From: Apostichopus japonicus
Taxonomy: Eukaryota; Echinodermata; Holothuroidea; Aspidochirotida; Stichopodidae
Reading direction: 5' to 3'
DNA length: 64,000 bases
Assembly (NCBI RefSeq): GCF_037975245.1
Contig: NC_092582.1
Span: 21,538,577 to 21,602,576 of the forward strand
This document shows, one piece after another, positions 24,492 to 37,500 of this stretch (its first letter is position 1; each line of letters begins with the position of its first letter). The translations under genes and the position numbers were made by a program. The notes beneath the pieces were generated by a model. That model was not told where the DNA came from. It searched no databases and saw nothing but the letters and a program-made list of their open reading frames with translations.

Positions 24492-26176
24492 TTAAAATTA
24501 CAACGTTTTGTGTTGAAAATTATCAAAAAATTTCAACTATCTCTTTCAACTATAGTGCATACTCTTATGGACATTTGAACTTTTTATATTTACTTTGAGA
24601 AAGTAAGAAAGTTATGTAAAAATTTGGACTTTTTGTGTCAAACTTTAAACTTCTTATCCCCAAAGATTGGCTAGTTTATTAAACAAAATGTCAACTCTTT
24701 TCTGAAACTTCGACTGTTCTAAAACTGTCCATTTGTTCCTAGCTATTTAGGGTGCCTGTTTATATCAAATTTCAAAGTTATGTTACGTTGTTTGGAGATG
24801 TTGTAATCTCAAAATTTGTACTTTTCATCTTATATGTATTTAATGTAATGGCTTTTAAATGAAATTGTGGATTTTCACTAGGAAATTTTCACAAATCCAC
24901 AAAAGTTGTCATTGTTACATAAAAAAATGTTGACTTTCCATGTAACAATTTTCCACTTTGTGTCGAAATTTCACGAATTTTGAAAAACAGAAATTGACGG
25001 ATTGTGAGGGGATATGAAAGAAAAGTTGATCGTCTTATTGCCCGGCATTCTGTTTGCTAATACACAGTTATGAATCATACGTTTAAGAATATCACTTTGT
25101 AGGACAAATAGCACCTTTTTCAACATTTACCAATGTCAGCAATTTTGCTTAAAACTTGAAATGCCATTCCCATTGCCAACCAAGCTAGGCCAAGTTGAGG
25201 TGTAAGCAATAATGAATCTTACATTTCATCTGAATTTCGTCACGTAAGTTTACTCAACACTTGTATTTAATTGACAGTCCTATCAGTTTTGGTAGTCTGT
25301 CCTTTTCTAGTAATATGAAACTCTCATTTCCCCTGAGACCTATCCCCCCCCCCCCCCGGAAGTTGGCATCACGAAGCCCCGGAATCTTAAATTTCATTCT
25401 GAATTTCGTCACGTAAGTTTACTCAACACTAACCCCCCCTGGAAGTTGGCATCAAGAAGCCCCGGCCATTTGGTGTGTATAGAATCATTAACTCAAATCT
25501 TCTTCCTGGAGACGTGACATCTACTATTACGTGGTAATAGCCACCTGTTGGTTTATTAATATTAGTATCAGGTGACTGCCAAATAACAATAACATCACAT
25601 ACACAATCTAGCTATTTATACTTCATTGTTATTCAGTAGGTTAACCTAATTATTCAGTAGGTTAACCTAACAATAGTGCCAAATTTGTGTTGGCCAGCTG
25701 TTATCATTGTGTACACCTGGTTACCCTGGGGAGTTTCCCTGCTTAGCTGTGAACGTGATGAGGTTCGATCACGAATGAGAGTTTTGTGATATCCTCTCTG
25801 GGTACTAATTACTCATCATAGATCAGGCATGCGTGTGAAAACTGTCTAAAATTGATGCATTTTACAACCCTACTGAGGAATAAGACACCCCTAAATATTA
25901 TGGTAAGAGATATGTAGCCACGTTGCAAAGGAATGCTCAATAAGGAGAGTGAAAAATCTGGATTAATATGGAGACTATCGATACTGCAAGATATCAGAAA
26001 AATATTTGTAATGTTTGTCCTCTGTGAGGAAACCTGTGTTGGATGAGAGAAGGGAATAGGACTCGAGAAAAGGGAGGGTCTTGATAGCAAAACTATGTTT
26101 GCCCCTTTAAAAAGAGATGTATGTTAAAAATAGAAAATATTTGTCATAATTTCATTCATTTATGGGAGTATGAATG
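24492..26176. other. Gene-free stretch with a local duplication
   Basis: No coding signal. A phrase around 25212-25262 ('ctgaatttcgtcacgtaag', 'tttactcaacact') recurs at 25382-25432. The segment 'ggaagttggcatcacgaag' at about 25359 recurs at about 25440. Together these indicate a local tandem duplication next to poly-C tracts. Confidence 0.5.
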
Positions 26177-26561
26177 CAGTGGCGGAGCGTCCATACAGTC
26201 AGGGGGGGGGGGGCGGATGCCCCCCAACGGACTCAAATGGACTGCTGGCGCCCTTTCAGCTCTTTACCACTTTTTACTTATTCTAGATTATTGACTTTTT
26301 TTATTATGCTTTCATCTACCTATTGACATTTGTCACATTTTTTTGGTGTAATTTGGCTATGACACCTATTTATTCTTTGTTTATCTGCAATTTAGCCAGG
26401 CCCGGAAAGGGTCATTTTCCGGCGATCTAGGGAGTATCTTTACTCAAAAATTACGGAACACTTCGCGCCAACCCGTGGTGGCGCTCCGCTAAGATAGTGT
26501 CGGAAGCGCCCCTACAGATCATTCTCGACCCTCCTGACCAATACCCCTAGCTCTGCCACTG
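26177..26561. mobile_element. Short hAT-type element (uninterrupted copy)
   Basis: 385 bp with ends CAGTGGCGGAGCGTCC and, as complement, CAGTGGCAGAGCTAGG. It is flanked by perfect 8-bp duplications TATGAATG (26169-26176 and 26562-26569). It is the same family as 26978-27634, in opposite orientation. No transposase. Confidence 0.88.
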
Positions 26562-26977
26562 TATGAATGGATAGAATAAAAGTAGAAGGTTAAGTAGAGA
26601 GAAAGGACAGTGAGAGTTGGATATATATTGACTCATATGAAAAGTAAAGTTAAGTTTGTCAATATTTTATTGTGGCACGAAGTATGCACATGTTACACTG
26701 AGTGGTTTTACTTAGAATTCTTGTTTAAGGGGCTGTTAATCTCCTTTACCAATCTACTGGTTAAGTTGTGCTCCAGCTTGTATTCCCTTTTCTCTGTGAT
26801 GACGTCTTGCTAAAGAAAATTATGACTAAAGCTTTTGTTTTTACACCAAATGTGAGAAATCCAGGAAGATATCCTAAATATGACTTGTTAAAACTTCAGC
26901 TTGGGGGTCTTTAGTTTTGCAATCCTATTTTGGAGTGATGCTCCAGTAGGTGTGGCTAAATTTATAGGCTTGTTGAA

Positions 26978-27634
26978 CAGTGGCGGAGCTAGGGGTATTG
27001 GTCAGGGGGGGGGGGGAGAATGTTCTGTAGGGGCCAGGCGCGTAGCCAGATATTTGCCAAGGGAGGGGCGAAACTGTAGATTCGGCATTGCAAACTATCT
27101 AAGCGTAGGGTCACCATGGTTGGCGCGAAGCGTACAAGAAAATTTTGGCTGAAAATGCCTCCCAGATTGCTGGAAATGGCACTTCCCAGGCCTTGTTAGT
27201 TGCATCTTAGCATTTTCTCCTTTGAAAATACTAGCGATATCATAAAAACATTAAAAAAAATATGCTCAAGGGGGGGCGTCTGCCCCTTTGCCCCCCCCTT
27301 GGCTATGCGCCTGGTAGGGGTGCATTCGACACTATCTAAGCGGAGCGCCACCACAGGTTGGCGCGGAGCGTAGAGAAATGTTTTGAGTAATGATACTCCC
27401 TAGATCGCCGGAAATGACCCTTTCCGGGCCTTGCTAATTTTCAGACAAACAAAGAATAAATAGGTGTCATCGCCATTTTGTCAGAAAATTACACCAACAA
27501 AATGTGACAAATGTCAATAGTAGATGAGAGCGTAATAAAAAAGTCAATAATCGCGAATAAGTAAAAAGCTGAAAAGGGCGCCAGCAGTCCATTTGATGCC
27601 CCCCCTCCCTGACAATATGGACGCTCTGCCACTG
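26978..27634. mobile_element. Short hAT-type element carrying a nested insertion
   Basis: The ends CAGTGGCGGAGCTAGG and (complement) CAGTGGCAGAGCGTCC show the same family as 26177-26561, inverted. The flanking duplications are TTGTTGAA (26970-26977) and TTGTCGAA (27635-27642). The interior matches the sibling on both sides of an inserted block at 27035-27313. Confidence 0.85.
27035..27313. mobile_element. Nested short element inside the 26978-27634 hAT element
   Basis: 279 bp with ends CAGGCGCGTAGCCA and (complement) CAGGCGCATAGCCA. It is flanked by GTAGGGGC (27027-27034) and GTAGGGGT (27314-27321). The sibling at 26177-26561 has the site uninterrupted, with a single 'gtaggggc' on the complement. 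Its own flanking 8-bp duplication suggests another hAT-type family. Confidence 0.85.
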
Positions 27635-28869
27635 TTGTCGAACAAACACAAGCGGCTGTTCTAAGTTAAAAACTAATCACTTTTGATGATTAAAATTGGC
27701 TTATGTATTTGTTGTAATATACTTACATATTTTATCCATATTTAATAGAAATACCTTCAGTATTCTGTATTTAATTTGCATAAGAAGATGGTGCTGACAA
27801 TTTTATAGCTAAAGTATATTTTGAGGAGACAGCTTTTTGCTGACACAACAGATCCAAGTTTAATCAGACATGACCTGGGATTGTTTACTGCCAGTTTAGT
27901 GTCAGGCATCAGATGACAGGACAGACATTGTCAGCTGTTGAAGAATTTGTTGAAGAGACTTGAGGTTTGCTGACTTTACTTAGTATATATAAACTGGTAA
28001 TATCAGATTTGGGTTCTATTGTTTTCTTCTCACCGACTGGCAAACTGTATCCTGGAACAACCCGCACTTCAATATACTGTTGAAAGGTAAGTTGATTTAT
28101 CAATTGTGCAAAAGTTCTTCTCTTTAAAGCCTAAAAGCTGTTGTCATGAGCTTAGATGGCACTGACATATTTGATATAACAAAGTCTTGATTTGAGTGAC
28201 AAATGTCTTCTTAATTTTGGCCTTTTCTTGAATTTATGTGTGTTTAAAAGATTTACAAAAATCAAGAAGAAAGAATAACAGCAAAAGATTATGGAAGGAA
28301 CCTCAAATAAAATGTAAAAAACATTTGCCAGGAATTTCTATGCATACTAAAGTACTTATCATTGGAAAATTAAGTCGACCAGAATAGAGCTATCGTGTGT
28401 GTATTCAAAAGCTTTACTGTTTGTTGCATATGCTGAAGGCTACTCAATACCTTTCATGGAGGGATCGAGGAAAGGGGGCAGATGGGTCCACATCCTGTTA
28501 TAAATTGTCTTGAATACACTAAAAATTAGCTAAACATTGTGGAAAAATATAGCATTGCAAGCATACCTTACTTTTTATGCTATCTTAAGAATTGCTTAGT
28601 TGCTGGTGCTTCCAGTAGCTACCAATAGTTGTCTCATAGTCTGCCAAGAAATCCTGGATCTGGTTACAGCCTTAATGTTGCTTTAGTTCAAAGAATACAA
28701 GGGGAAAAAAGACAAGACTAAAAAAACACACATAAAAAAACAACACTTTAATATATGGTATTTATTATTGTTTATTATTAAATTATATTATTGAAGCAGT
28801 AATTTATACAGTGATACAGGACTAATATTAAAGTCAGTCGGTTATTTTCAATATTTTTTCCTGAAACAG
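27635..28869. other. Upstream region of the P450 gene, no N-terminal exon found
   Basis: I searched this stretch for a signal-anchor followed by a Pro-Gly-Pro hinge, which should precede the first recognisable P450 exon, and found none in any plus frame. Apart from the TATA-like site and donor listed separately, it appears non-coding. Confidence 0.4.
27984..28086 (+). promoter_or_regulatory. Possible TATA box and non-coding first exon of the P450 gene
   Basis: TATATATAAA at 27984-27993 is followed by about 90 bases without an ATG and then a strong donor (gaaag/gtaagt, GT at 28087). This would fit a TATA-driven 5' UTR exon, but the P450 N-terminal coding exon that should follow was not found, so the link is speculative. 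Confidence 0.2.
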
Positions 28870-29046
28870 AATTTTCATCTGATCCTCCACATATCGTCTT
28901 CCTGAAACTGGGTCGAAGATATGGAGATATCTTCTCAATCAAAATTGGTCAGAGGTGGACGGTAGTCTTGAACAGTGTCAGGGCTACAAGACAAGCTCTT
29001 CTGAAACAACCAATTACATTTGCAGGCCGACCTGATCTTTCTTCAT
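28870..29046 (+). CDS. P450 first recognisable coding exon
   Basis: Acceptor gaaacag. It begins in phase (two bases of a codon), so an upstream coding exon must exist. Encodes [17 protein letters not shown] and ends AGRPDLSS at donor gtgagt. Confidence 0.92.
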
Positions 29047-32000
29047 GTGAGTGAGATGTTTTGTATTTAAAAGGAAGAAACATGCCCAAAGGTATTGATT
29101 TAGGTTGCTAGGTATGAAGTAAGGCACAGGGGAAGGGGTGGTATCCTTGCTCCACGATGGCAGTTAACATCAACAACTTTTACCCTCAAAAGGAGAGTAG
29201 GCAGGGCTCAAGAAAAGCCTTGCCAAAAATTCTGCAATATACATTTCATTGGAATTCTCAAGTTGCAGGTAACCTCTGGAGTGGTGGGCTGTAAGATATC
29301 AGAAAAGCTACCCATTATTAATCGTTGAAGCATCTGGGGCACATGAAGGGTAATTATGTTATCCAAAGATTAATATTAATTTTGGATATCTGTTTGTTTC
29401 TTCTTAATTGTGCCTTTCAATTTGTATTTCTACCTAAAGTTGAAGGTTTTATAGTTTTGTATGAGGCTAATGCCCCCTCACACAACTTTACAACTTATCC
29501 CCTGATCATTGGTGAACTTGTCACACCTGCATACCAAAGTGTGCACAATTCAAACAACCCCTCCTGGGGCACTACAGTGCACCACAACTACGTGTTCCCT
29601 GGGGGACTTCCAACAGGGTGCAGCCACAAACCAGGCGCACACAACTATATTAGGCGCACGCAACTATATTTACAAGTTTCCTCGCAAATCCCCTTTTATA
29701 CACCGGGGTGAAGAGAGGCAATAGATATAAAGTGCCTTGCCAAAGGACACAGCGTAATGATCTGGCTAGGACTCGAACCAGCAAACCTTACACCACAAGT
29801 CCACTGCTTTAACCACTTGACCACAATGCTCTACTGGTTCTTTGACTGAAAAAAAATCTGCACAATTAGTGCTCTTTGGAAGTGGAAATTAGTGCTACTA
29901 TGTTCTTCACACAAACATTTAATTTACCATTCCTTATTATGTTTGGAAATAACTTGGAGATTCAAACTAACCAGCAAAGTACTATTGAAAACTTCTAGCA
30001 ATTTTGAACAATGGTAAAATTTGGGATTAATACGAAAAATGAAAACCCTGCCTCATCTACTGATGATGAACAGTCCTACCTCCTTAACCCTACAGTACCT
30101 CATCTACTGATTGTGGGCAGTCCTACCTCCTCCTTAACCCTACCACATCTACTGATGGTGAATAGACCTACCTCCCACTTAACCCTACTTCATTTACTGA
30201 TGGTGAATAGACCTACCTCCCATTAAACCCCACTTCATCTACTGATTGTGGACAGTCCTACCTCCCACTTAACCCTACCTCATCTACTGATGGTGGAAAG
30301 TCCTACCTCCCACTTAACCCTACCTCATCTACTGATGGTGAATAGACCTACCTCCCACTTAACCCTACTTCATCTACTGATTGTGGACAGTCCTACCTCC
30401 TCCGTAACCCTACCTCATCTACTGATGGTGAATAGACCTACCTCCCACTTAACCCTACTTCATCTACTGATTGTGGACAGTCCTACCTCCTCCTTAACCC
30501 TTCCTCATCTACTGATGGTGAATAGACCTACCTCCCACTTAACCCTACTTCATCTACTGATTGTGGACAGTCCTACCTCCTCCTTAACCCTTCCTCATCT
30601 ACTGATGGTGAATAGACCTACCTCCCACTTAACCCTACTTCATCTACTGATTGTGGACAGTCCTACCTAATCCTTAACCCTTCCTCATCTGCTGATGGTG
30701 AATAGACCTACCTCCCACTTAACACTACTTCATCTACTGATTGTGGGCAGTCCTACCTCCTCCTTAACCCTACCACATCTACTGATGGTGAATAGACCTA
30801 CCTCCCACTTAACCCTACTTCATTTACTGATGGTGAATAGACCTACCTCCCATTAAACCCCACTTCATCTACTGATTGTGGACAGTCCTACCTCCCACTT
30901 AACCCTACCTCATCTACTGATGGTGGAAAGTCCTACCTCCCACTTAACCCTACCTCATCTACTGATGGTGAATAGACCTACCTCCCACTTAACCCTACTT
31001 CATCTACTGATTGTGGACAGTCCTACCTCCTCCGTAACCCTACCTCATCTACTGATGGTGAATAGACCTACCTCCCACTTAACCCTACTTCATCTACTGA
31101 TTGTGGACAGTCCTACCTCCTCCTTAACCCTTCCTCATCTACTGATGGTGAATAGACCTACCTCCCACTTAACCCTACTTCATCTACTGATTGTGGACAG
31201 TCCTACCTCCTCCTTAACCCTTCCTCATCTACTGATGGTGAATAGACCTACCTCCCACTTAACACTACTTCATCTACTGATTGTGGACAGTCCTACCTCC
31301 TCCTTAACCCTACCTCATCTACTGATGGTGAATAGACCTACCTCCCACTTAACCCTACTTCATCTACTGATTGTGGACAGTCCTACTTCCTCCTTAACCC
31401 TACCTCATCTACTGATGGTGGAAAGTCCTACCTCCCACTTAACCCTACCACATCTACTGATGGTGAATAGACCTACCTCCCACTTAACCCTACTTCATCT
31501 ACTGATTGTGGACAGTCCTACCTCCTCCGTAACCCTACCTCATCTACTGATGGTGAATAGACCTACCTCCCACTTAACCCTACTTCATCTACTGATTGTG
31601 GACAGTCCTACCTCCTCCTTAACCCTTCCTCATCTGCTGATGGTGAATAGACCTCCCATTAAACCCCACTTCATCTACTGATTGTGGACAGTTTTACCTC
31701 CTCCTTAACCCTTCCTCATCTACTGATGGTGAATAGACCTACCTCCCACTTAACCCTACTTCATCTACTGATTGTGGACAGTCCTACTTCCTCCTTAACT
31801 CTACCTCATCTACTGTTGTGTCTTGTTTACTTGCAGTTGAGCTTCTCTCTGGAGGAGGAAAGAGTATTGCTCTTTCTGATTATTCTGTTACTTGGGCCCA
31901 GAATAGGAAGCTTCTGCATACATCTCTTAGGTAATTAGTCATTCTACTTATTAATTCTGAATAACCTCTTTGTAGCTACATTTTGTTTAATAAGTGCACT

Positions 32001-34351
32001 TGACTGATGTCACAGTTTTGTTGTAAAATGCAAGTTTAGTCTAATTTCTGTACTTTTATTTTCTTCTAATTTGCATAACAGTCTACCTCAGTATAATCTG
32101 GCCAAAAATAAATCTTTCCCCAGTAAATTTCAGATGGTATCAACTTTATTTAAATGCACTCCATAACCTATACCCATACGTATGTCTTTTTTTGCCAATA
32201 TTTGTATAGAATATAACTGTTATGAACAAAATTATGCAGCAGAGTGAATATCAATTCTCTTCTAAATGCCTTCTTTTAATCCCTTCCTTTAATTTGTTCA
32301 ACACCAAACATTTCTACTCCCTTGCCTATACACATACTTATTAATACTGCAATTCTTGACAGTCTGAATGTAACCAATCCTGCAATTTCATCACTATTTG
32401 AAAAATCATGAAGGTTTAACATTCATTTTTACAGGAACTTAATCACTGGTGATAAAAAAAGGTTTGAAAGTTTCATCCTTGGGTTTACTCCAGAACTATC
32501 ATCAGTCCTTGATGAAACCAAGGGAGAGCCATTTGATCCTAAAGAACTAATATGTCAGCTGGTCTACAGTACACTAGGAAAATTATGTTTTGGAGTAAGG
32601 TAAGCATAGGGTTTGTATAATACTTAAATGTTTAATATGTTAATTAGTATACCATATATTTTTGTTTGGAGTAAGGTAAGCACAGGGCCACTATTACTCA
32701 AATTAATATGTTTAATATGTCTGCTAATTAAAGTATGCTTTGGAGTAAGGGTAAGCATGAGGCCACTATGACATTTAAGTGGTTATTGTGTCAGCTAGTC
32801 TTCAGTACAGAAGGAAGAGAATGCTTTGGAGTAAGAGTAAGTATGAGGCCACTATAACATTTAAGTGGTTATTGTGTCAGCTAGTCTTCAGTACAGTATG
32901 CTTTGGAGTAAGGGTAAATATGAGGCCACTATAACATTTAAGTGGTTATTGTGTCAGCTAGTCTTCAGTACAGAAGGAAGAGTATGATTTGGAGTAAGGG
33001 TAAGTGTGAGGCCATTATAACATTTAAGTGGTTATTGTGTCAGCTAGTCTTCAGTACAGTAGGTAGAGTATGCTTTGGAGTAAGGGTAAGTATGAGGCCA
33101 CTATAACATTTAAGTGGTTATTGTGTCAGCTAGTCTTCAGTACAGTAGGAAGAGTATGCTTTGGAGTAAGGGTAAGTATGAGGCCACTATAACATTTAAG
33201 TGGTTATTGTGTCAGCTAGTCTTCAGTACAGTAGGAAGAGTATGCTTTGGAGTAAGGGTAAAATATGAGGCCACTATAACATTTAAGTGGTTATTGTGTC
33301 AGCTAGTCTTCAGTACAGTAGGAAGAGTATGCTTTGGAGTAAGGGTAAAATATGAGGCCACTATAACATTTAAGTGGTTATTGTGTCAGCTAGTCTTCAG
33401 TACAGTAGGAAGAGTATGCTTTGGAGTAAGGGTAAGTATGAGGCCACTATAACATTTAAGTGGTTATTGTGTCAGCTAGTCTTCAGTACAGTAGGAAGAG
33501 TAAGGTCTGGAGTAAGGGTAAGTATGAGGCCACTATAACATTTAAGTGGTTATTGTGTCAGCTAGTCTTCAGTACAGTAGGAAGAGTATGCTTTGGAGTA
33601 AGGGTAAGTATGAGGCCACTATAACATTTAATTGGTTATTGTGTCAGCTAGTCTTCAGTACGGTAGGAAAATTATGCTTTGGAGTCAGATAAGTATAGAG
33701 ACATATTCACCCTTGAATATTGTGCATTGGAATGTTTATTTATATTAAAGTGTAAGAAGCATTGCCTGGACAATGAGTATTTATTGTAGACCACTGCACT
33801 GGTAAGAAATAGAGGAAAAAAAGAGAGGTGAAACTTGTACAAAAATGTAACTTGCAACCTACAGTTGAAGAGATTATGAGTACCTCATGTAATTGGCAAT
33901 GATTGCTCACCCTGCCCCCCCTCCCCCATGGAACTATTTAAGCCAAGTTTATATGAAAAGGTTGAAATTGTGAACATGTTTAGAGGATGGTTATGTCAAT
34001 TTAGTCCTCTTATACTACCAAGCAAGTATTAATAATACCCTGCCCCCCTCCTCCACCCTTAAAGATGATAAAACAATTTTAGTATTGGTTTTCCTATTTG
34101 ATTTAGTTATGCTTTTAATGATCCCAAACTGGTGGAGACAATGAAAGGAGGACAGGCGTTTCTTGCTCTGGTAGGCAACGGTCTCCCTACCGACTTCTTC
34201 CCAAGTTTCTCCTGGATTCCATTCGAGAGAGTCAACAGCTTACTCAGTTTTTGCGACAAGAACTTTACAAGAGTTAGAAAAGCCATTGATGTGCATCGTC
34301 AGACATCGATACCAGGTAATAGGAAATAATAATAATAATAATAAAATATAT

Positions 34352-34392
<41 letters not shown>

Positions 34393-34394
34393 CA

Positions 34395-34469
<75 letters not shown>

Positions 34470-34478
34470 CATATATAT

Positions 34479-34539
<61 letters not shown>

Positions 34540-37500
34540 ATATAATATATATATAAAATATATAAAATAATATATATGTCTGCTGTACTGAATATTTAAT
34601 GGTATTGTTACAAATATATCAGATTAATTCCAAATAATGGATGTCTGCTACAGACCTTCCATCAGTGTTCTATCTCACAAATAGGAGGAAAAGATTTGGA
34701 GAATTGGACAAAATCCAACGTACAAATTAATAGCTATATCAAACAATAAAATACTGTATAGAAACATTGAAGAATAACATATATTGCCTCTTCAATAATA
34801 AAGGGTATACACATTCATTCTTGCACTGCTATTAACACTGCAGGACACAATGGGCCTATATTAGGCATTTGTTTGCTGCAAAAAGTGGTAGATTTGCTCA
34901 ACATTCCTAAGGCAGTTAAACAAGAGAGTCACAGCTATTTCTCATTGTAATTTAGAAACAACACTAGAAATCAAATTTATGCATGGGAGATAAGAAGATG
35001 AAATTGGGAGAGCTCGAGACTTGCCTTAAAAACTGAGAGACTCCCAGGTTAACCAGGAGAGTCGAAGATTTACTGGGAGATTTGGCATGTCTGCTGCTAA
35101 ATATTAATACTTAATGTTACCAATAAATACTACATGGTGATAACAGGTGGTTAAGGCTATGTATTGAGTACATAGTTAATGATACAAGTATCATTTACTA
35201 ATGCGATATCAGACTTTCTTTTATGATACTGACCACAGTTTATACATCCGTTTCTATTTGTTTTATTGCCAATTTAACTGAAAAATTCTACATTTTGCAG
35301 GCAAAGTAAGAGATTTCATTGATGTTATGTTGGAAGCTCAGGCAGATACAAAAGAGACTGGTGTGGAATCTATATCTGATGATTTCATAGCAACAGCAGT
35401 TACTGACATTCATGGAGGTTAGTTGACGAAAAAGGAAAATATGAATGGCACCTTATTTGAAGAAATACCTGATGCATCATTAATGTGTTGAAGATGGAGA
35501 TCAAACAGGATTATAAGAGAAATAAGGTAGAAATTGCAAAAGGACTTGAATATCTTCAAGTTTAAAAGGAACTGATTGCATTTTTGGCACTACCAAACTG
35601 TCACCAGTTTTACAAATCATTCGAAGTTTCACCCAAGATGCGAATGCAATTATATGATGGTTAAATTTAAATTTTGTTCATAATGTGAATAAAACTAGTC
35701 CAGCTACTATACAGAGTCATATAGTATTACACAAACTACAGGTCTTTCAGAGCTGCGTGTCTCAGTGAGAAAACAGGTGATCATGATACTTGCGTGTTGT
35801 TTCTAGTAGTTATGGACCTTGCCCTAATAGGCCTATATAGTAGTTCTTTGCAGTTACAATGGTTGATTTTGCGGTGTGTTTCATGCCTTTTTCTGCAGGT
35901 GGTACTGACACTACTATTGTAACTCTCTACTGGACCTTAGCATTAATGGTCGAGTTTCCTCATGTTCAAGACAAAATTGCAGAACTGGCCGATGAGGTCA
36001 TCGGGCGGGAACGCCTACCGACATTGGCTGACCGAGATCGATTAGCATACGTTGTTGCTACAGTGCATGAAGTACTGAGGTATAGCACTAAATTACCTCT
36101 GTGTGTACCTCATTCTACAACCAAGGATACAACATTAGGTAAGTTGTAATCAAGTCCTAAGTGTTTTTTTACTTACTTTTACCTCTTGTTCCTTTGACTA
36201 CCAGATGACACTGACTACTGTAGTCTACCTATTACTACTACTGGAGTACATTTGTTGACTGCTAGAGCACTGATATTTATACTATAGTGTTACGTAATGA
36301 ACAGTATGTAGTACACTTATTGAATACTAGATATACAACGACTAAGAGAGTACATCTGTTAACTACTTTATTCCATCTGTTAAATTCCTACTGACAACCA
36401 GGGTACATATGTAAACTACTAGATGAAACCTATAGATACTGCAGTACACCTATTGATTACTAGATTATACCTATGGAATACTAGATTACACCCATTGACT
36501 ACTTAATGCACCTATTGTCTACTACCCTTTTGTTGTTGAAAATGGGCAAAATTTGTAATAACAAACTGACTTGTTATTGAAAAGAAGAAAGGGTGTCCCT
36601 TAAAAATGTTTCAGATACTTTATTGCACAGAGGGTTCATATTGTTTGAATGTTTTGATGTAACTTTGTTGTGTTCCCTCAAATATCAAAACCACTTCTCC
36701 CACTGCCCTTTGAACTTTGTGCTTCAATCCCCCTCCCCCACCAATTTCAACCCTCTCCTTTGTAAGTCTGCATGAGTTTGTCAACTCTTTTGAGTGAGTC
36801 AGAAAGACATGTTCCTGTATTCCGGTTAATATTTGAGGTCGGTTGATGAGAAAGCCTGTCCATCAACCTATTTATGTGGTGGAAACATGCAAGTTTTGTT
36901 GTGTTTACTTTCAGATGGTTACTTCATTCCAAAGGATACCATGGTCATGATTAATATCTGGGCCATGCACAGAGATGAAAAGTATTGGAAAGATCCCTAC
37001 AACTTTAAACCAGGTGAGAGTTCCAACTTCAACTAGTTACCAATTGTCTACAATACTTCCATGTAGGAGGGTTTCTGTGGTCAAGAATTCATAGTTGTAT
37101 TATATTACAACATTATTCATCCTTCAGTCATAAATGTCATCAGTTAAAGTGTTTGCATTTTGTGTGTTGGAGAAAACTAGCTGACAGGATAGAAGACATG
37201 TTAGCCATTCCTGGCACTGTACAATGGCCACAGAGAAGACTTAACCACCAGATGCTGGCCAATGAGTCATAACTTCTTCATTCATTGAGGATTTGATATT
37301 CAATTTCCCACCCTTCTCTCAGAGGGGATAACATGCGCTGAAGTTACCGTACCAACCGGTCCAATTTATCATTGTAATGATATTTATGTAAAAACCCAAT
37401 CAGTCTTGCTAAGATGTCTAGAAAGCTGTTTCAATGTGTCCTTTTGGTCTAGAGAACACAGATTAATGTCAGTGCTGTACGGTGACTATTTTTCAGCCTT

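Noticed and set aside
26901..27152. Open frame of 83 codons
   Set aside because: It runs across the boundary of a hAT element and a poly-G tract and has no coding features.
30248..31681. Long open frames of a 20-residue repeat ([15 protein letters not shown] type)
   Set aside because: The 60-bp minisatellite period is a multiple of three, which keeps a frame open by arithmetic. The array lies wholly in a P450 intron, and the peptide has no signal or domain.
33114..33452. Open frame that looks like a repeated P450 peptide
   Set aside because: It is the exon-end minisatellite read through, including copied donor and intron sequence in every unit. It is a repeat product, not a gene.
34274..34570. 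Open frames of Ile/Tyr repeats on both strands
   Set aside because: They are translations of the (AT)n microsatellite.
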